From Balamuthia mandrillaris (taxonomy: Eukaryota > Discosea > Longamoebia > Balamuthiidae), in the NCBI GenBank assembly GCA_031835245.1, contig JAVKOQ010000552.1, positions 7,501-28,185 of the forward strand: a DNA stretch of 20,685 nucleotides, read 5' to 3'. The notes under the pieces are model-generated. The model was given only the letters and a program-made list of their open reading frames with translations. It ran no database searches and had not been told where the DNA came from. The translations under genes and the position numbers were made by a program. Below are positions 16,664 to 20,685 of the stretch, in pieces (the first letter of the stretch is position 1; each line of letters starts with the position of its first letter).

Positions 16664-19600
16664 TCATTCTTGGAGAGAAGAAGGAAGAGAAGGAGGAATG
16701 GAAGAAGGGCTCTGCAGATGGACCAACGCAGCGGACATCCACACTTGCTTTAGCAAGTGCCTGTCTCTTTTGTTGGAGGCGGCCACCACGAGACCCAACC
16801 AAGGCGGATAGGGCGTGGCAGGGCAGGACCGACAGAACAGCGGCACATACGCCAGCATGTCTTGTGGTGCCCACACGCTCAGCCCCGAAGAAGAAGAGGA
16901 AGAGGAAGAGGAAGGGGAAGAAGAAGAAGAAAGGGAAGAAGAAGAAGAAGAAGAAGAAGAAGAAGAAGAACAAGAAGAAGAAGAAGAAGAGCTTGGTTCA
17001 GGGAATATGTCAGGTCGATCGTTCGCAGGCAATGCCGAGCAATTCTCATTCAGCAGCATCGCAGGAGTGATCACATATGCCTCATTGGTGTTACTGGTGT
17101 TAAAAGATAGATCCTCTAGTTGTTGCTGCAAAGCAAAATTGGTGAGCAGACGAAAATATGGCTTGTGAATGAGTTGCTTTTGGCGTGTCAACACGTTTGC
17201 CAATGCCACTCGTGCTCCGCATTTGTTGCAACACAGAAACATGGGTGACGAAGTGTTGGCAAAAGAAGAAGAAGAAGAAGCAGAAGATGAAGATTTTTGT
17301 CTTTTGGGGGGAGAAGAAGCTGAAGAAGAGGACTGTGTATTTGAATACTGAACCGAATACTGTGATTGAGCAGAATGATCACGAAGAGGAAAGGAAGAGG
17401 AAGAAGAAAAAGATGATGAAGGAGGAGGTCGTTTTGCAGGAGGTGTGATGGAACGTGAGCTATGATTTGAAGGCAAATCAAATGAAGACGGGGATGAGGT
17501 TGACGAAACAGGAGAACATGAATTCTGTGGCAAGAACGAAGAAGATGAAGCAGTAGAAGAGGCAGAAGAATATGAAGACGAAGAAGTCGAGGAAGAAGGA
17601 TGAAAGAAGCATTTGAGAGAAGTAAGAGAATCAGAGAAGGATGAGTATTGGCGGACGTTGTTACGAATCCAGCGTGGAAGTTTTGATACCGTCGATTCTT
17701 GACAAAAGCGTTGATCTTTATATTATTTGGGTGACATCAAAAGAGAATAAGAAGCCAAGAACAAGAGCAAGATCAAGAAGAACCAGAACAAACACAAGAA
17801 CAAGAACAAGAAGAGGTACAAGAACAAGCAAAGGAAAATAACGAAATAAAGGAAAAAAGACAGACCTAACAGTATGATAGCACCAAAATCGTTCTTATGG
17901 CGAATGCATCGTCCAACGGCTTGGTTCAATGCTCGCCATGCTTGAAGTGAGTACCAGCGAGAGCCATCCAATAAAGGTTTGTAGCGACAATGTTCATCGT
18001 TATACTCTCTTTTCAGCACAATTTGTTGCTCTTTGCTGTAAGCAAGAAAGATCAGCAAGAAAGAAGGAAAGACAAAATCAAAGGAGAAACATACACGCTC
18101 GGGAAAGGAATTCCTATGACGATAACAGCCCGGGCGTTGTTATCACTAAAGTCGAGACCTTCGCTTACTTTGCCTCTGCACACAGCAAAAAAGATGGCCC
18201 CGCTTTCTCCTCGTTGTTTTGGCGCTCCTCCACCCAAGCGCAAAGGAAGAGGATCTTCAGCTTTCTTTTGTTTCCTTTCTTCTTCTAATAACGTGCTCCG
18301 TTTAATCACAGAATAGTACTCCGATATAATACTATCAAAGTCTCCATCATCTTTGTTTTGTGGTTCTTTGGATGTAATCAGCAAGAAACAAACAGACCGA
18401 GTTAGAATCGAAGTCAAAAAAGAAAGGAATTGCAGAAAGTCAAAAGAAAAATTGCTAACCTACGAGAATTCGTTTGATGCTATCCAGTTTCTTCCAAAGC
18501 TGCGTGGCCCTCCATCTTGCTACACACTTGTTCAACAACAAGTAACTTGGAAAGAAGCACAACACCCCATGTGGAATGACCCTGCAATACTGTAACACCG
18601 CCTCCCCTACCGCATCCTGAAACAACAAGTTGTCCACCTTGTTAAACACCGCGTGCAAAGGAATTGGCTCCTGTGCCTGCCCCATAGTGGCTTGGTGTGG
18701 TCCCTCGCCGATAGCGCCCACCCAAACTTGCTTCACGGCATCGATCACATGTGGAGCCTCCAACCTAACCTCAAAACTAGTATCTAGCTCCGAGCTGAAA
18801 GAGTCAGAGGGGGAGAGAGTCCCAGAGGTGAGGATCACGGAGCGAGCCGCTTGGGCGATGGGACGGAAGGCTACAGCAGGGTTCATACACCAGAAGCAGA
18901 GGCGATGAGTCCAGAAGCTGCGTTGGTGGCGTTTGTCACGCTTGGCAGTCTTTTGGATGAGCATCTTGTAGTCGTTGGCACAGTCGTTGTTGGCATCTGT
19001 TGACGATAGCAAATACTTCCACACTCGAAATAGTCCTGTTGGAATGAAGGTTAGAAAAAGGGGGAAAAAAAATAAGAGAGGACTAACCTTCAAGGATTAT
19101 CATTGACTTAGCTGAAAGATGAGGCTCGGATTCTTTCAATGTGGCGACATGTTTAGCAACTTCCAACATGCGTTTATTGAAATCAGCAAAGTTTTCGTGG
19201 GTTAATCCGTTACGAGCCAATATGCCAACGATTTCTTCTCCTCGCCATACGTTGCTGTGGTTCTCGAAATCTTTTGGTGTTAGCAATGTTATAGCATTGC
19301 TTAAAATGTTTCGAAGGTTTGTTTTGTTTTAACATGAGCAACAAGATCAATTGGGCTGCAGAAAATAAATAGCAAGAACGAGATGACGAGTGTAATACCT
19401 GAACCACCCTTCCAACTCGCTAAATAGCTGGTCGTTGTTGTGCGTGGTGAAGATGAGAAGAGGAAAATAAAAATAACAACAGAGTACTTAAGAATACGAA
19501 AGAAAGAAAACAAACCTTGTGAAGAGATGCAAAAGCAGCTCGAACGGTTGGAGAGGTAGCAGCTGAAAATACCAAATACATTTCTTGCACAAAGTCTTTA

Positions 19601-20685
19601 CATGAAAGAAAATGAGTATTAAAAAAATTCTGTAAACTGAGGCAATGCTACTAACACAGATATGTACCTTGAAGATCTTCTAAATCTACTTCAATACTTG
19701 TAGCACCTCGTGCAGCATCTTCGATATTGCTAAAATGAACAAACGCAAAAAAAAAAAGTAAGAGAAGAGAAATAGCAGAGAAGAGTAAATAGAAAGAACA
19801 GAAAGAAGAAAGTAAAGATACATACTGAGCTTCGTCAAAGATGAAAATATTGCCATCCAACTTGATGTGAAAGTTCTCTCTAACGCCAACGTCCAGAATG
19901 TGATTGTAAGGACAGAACACCAGCTCCGCTTGTTTGGCCATTCTTTTGGCCGCAAAGTAAGGACATCCTTGCACTTCCTCTCCTAAGCTTACCAAGTCTG
20001 AATCCCAGAATTTACCGTCATGAGATAGGAGCAAAAGAAAGGAGGATACAAGTCAAAAGAGGAAGTGGAAAACCTTCTATATCCCAAACTTCAGAGTGCC
20101 CTCCGGGTTGAATGGAAGGATGCCGTTGAAGCTCTTTCTTGTTATGCTTGAATTTACAACCGGTAGTGTCGTTCAGCCGCTTGCTTGTGTTTCAAAATAC
20201 AGACGAGTGAGCTAGAAGAAAGGAGGAGGAGGACGACGAAGAGAAGAAGAAGAAGAAGAAGAAGAAGAAGAAGAAGAGGAGGAGGAGGAAGAAGAAGAAC
20301 AAGAAGAAGAAGAAGAAGAACAAGAACAAGAAGAAGAGGAGGAAGAGGAGGAGGAAGAGGAGGAAGAACAAGAAGAAGAAGACAAACAAGAAGAGGAAGG
20401 GCAGAAAAAAAAAACAGAAAAAAGATACCATTCGTGGTTCTTGTTTGGCATCGTGGAAATACGTGGATGAATGCAATAGTGCTCTCTGGAGGCCAGCACA
20501 GTCATTTTCGGCCGGTAGCTCGTCCTCCTCAGCTCCCTGACCAGCTGCGCTATCTGCCCATGCGTCCTCGAGCAATAGAATATGGTGGGCACTCTCTTCC
20601 CCTTCTCCTTCTGCTTCTTCCTTCTCCTCTCCATTTCTTCCTGTTTCTTGTAACGATCGAGCGAGGGCAGCACTTCGCCTCCTCC
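16664..20685 (-). CDS. BRIP1: FANCJ/BRIP1-like DEAH iron-sulfur DNA helicase (partial, N-terminus off the right edge)
   Basis: Eleven exons (minus): 20685-20429, 20183-20074, 19997-19826, 19729-19668, 19595-19516, 19427-19399, 19299-19088, 19035-18460, 18365-18095, 18035-17866 and 17715-16664, giving 996 visible residues, all phases consistent. XPD-family motifs in order: Ia [18 protein letters not shown] (38-55); iron-sulfur cysteines C71, C86, C95 and C134 (HYCIHP, HECKR, TGCKF, GCPYF); [32 protein letters not shown] (177-180); [88 protein letters not shown]; then [17 protein letters not shown]. Wording follows animal FANCJ rather than RTEL1 or DDX11. FANCJ unwinds DNA 5' to 3' in crosslink and G-quadruplex repair. 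Walker A lies outside the window. A Ser-rich C-terminal extension carries CCNKCG (about 808) and FCRSC (about 940). The exact acceptors at 19596 and 19428 are the least certain. Confidence 0.93.
16890..16990. repeat. GAAGAA tract coding for a Ser run
   Basis: Trinucleotide repeat lying inside the last helicase exon. On the sense strand it reads TCT/TCC and encodes a run of about 30 Ser between the two CxxC motifs. It is the only long repeat of this type here that appears to be translated. Confidence 0.8.
20220..20400. repeat. GAA/GGA purine tract
   Basis: About 180 bases of imperfect GAA, GGA and GAACAA units filling most of the first visible helicase intron (20184-20428); pyrimidine-rich on the sense strand. 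Confidence 0.9.

Noticed and set aside
16664-17533. The CxxC-containing Ser-rich frame as a separate Mis18/Yippee-like gene
   Set aside because: The same frame is open without a break up to 17715 and carries the FANCJ motif [17 protein letters not shown]; it lacks its own ATG at the apparent start, so it is the helicase C-terminus.
19826-19840. DEAQ in place of DEAH in the helicase Walker B box
   Set aside because: The apparent Gln comes from reading into the intron; splicing CA|C restores His.
1-20685. Mobile elements, virus-derived genes, CRISPR arrays, tRNA or rRNA genes
   Set aside because: Looked for polymerase, integrase, capsid and transposase motifs, terminal repeats, spaced repeats and tRNA-like cloverleafs by eye; none was convincing.

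Overview
This window is nuclear DNA from a unicellular eukaryote. Nearly every gene is cut by short GT-AG introns of 52 to 263 bp, spacers are a few hundred bases, and introns and spacers are full of (GA)n, (GAA)n and homopolymer tracts. The gene set (RCC1-BTB, FANCJ/BRIP1, DNAJC25, RMT2, RGS) fits a free-living protist. An amoebozoan is my guess, but nothing seen here proves it. All exon models were built by reading both strands and requiring that phases match across each junction. No RNA genes, CRISPR arrays, transposons or virus-derived elements were found.

Layout from left to right: an RCC1-repeat/BTB protein (minus, running off the left edge); a 75-residue single-pass membrane protein (plus); a doubtful small spliced gene (minus); a GFA/CENP-V-type zinc protein (plus); a serine/threonine kinase (minus, 5' end unresolved); an RGS protein ending in an RPEL motif (plus); the ER-type J protein DNAJC25 (minus); an unrecognised small protein with an apparent frameshift (minus); the ankyrin/arginine-methyltransferase RMT2 (minus); a receiver-like + C2H2 + Nudix fusion (minus); a long Glu/Gln-rich protein (minus); and a FANCJ/BRIP1-like DNA helicase (minus, running off the right edge).

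The genes do not form one pathway; this looks like ordinary housekeeping and signalling neighbourhood. The most interesting items are two domain combinations I do not recognise as standard (RGS + RPEL; receiver-like + zinc fingers + Nudix), a tandemly duplicated splice donor in DNAJC25 that would insert exactly 17 stop-free codons, a stop-free intron of 71 codons inside the kinase catalytic loop, and a consistent strand bias of the simple repeats (pyrimidine-rich on the sense strand in introns, purine-rich on the sense strand just upstream of several genes).
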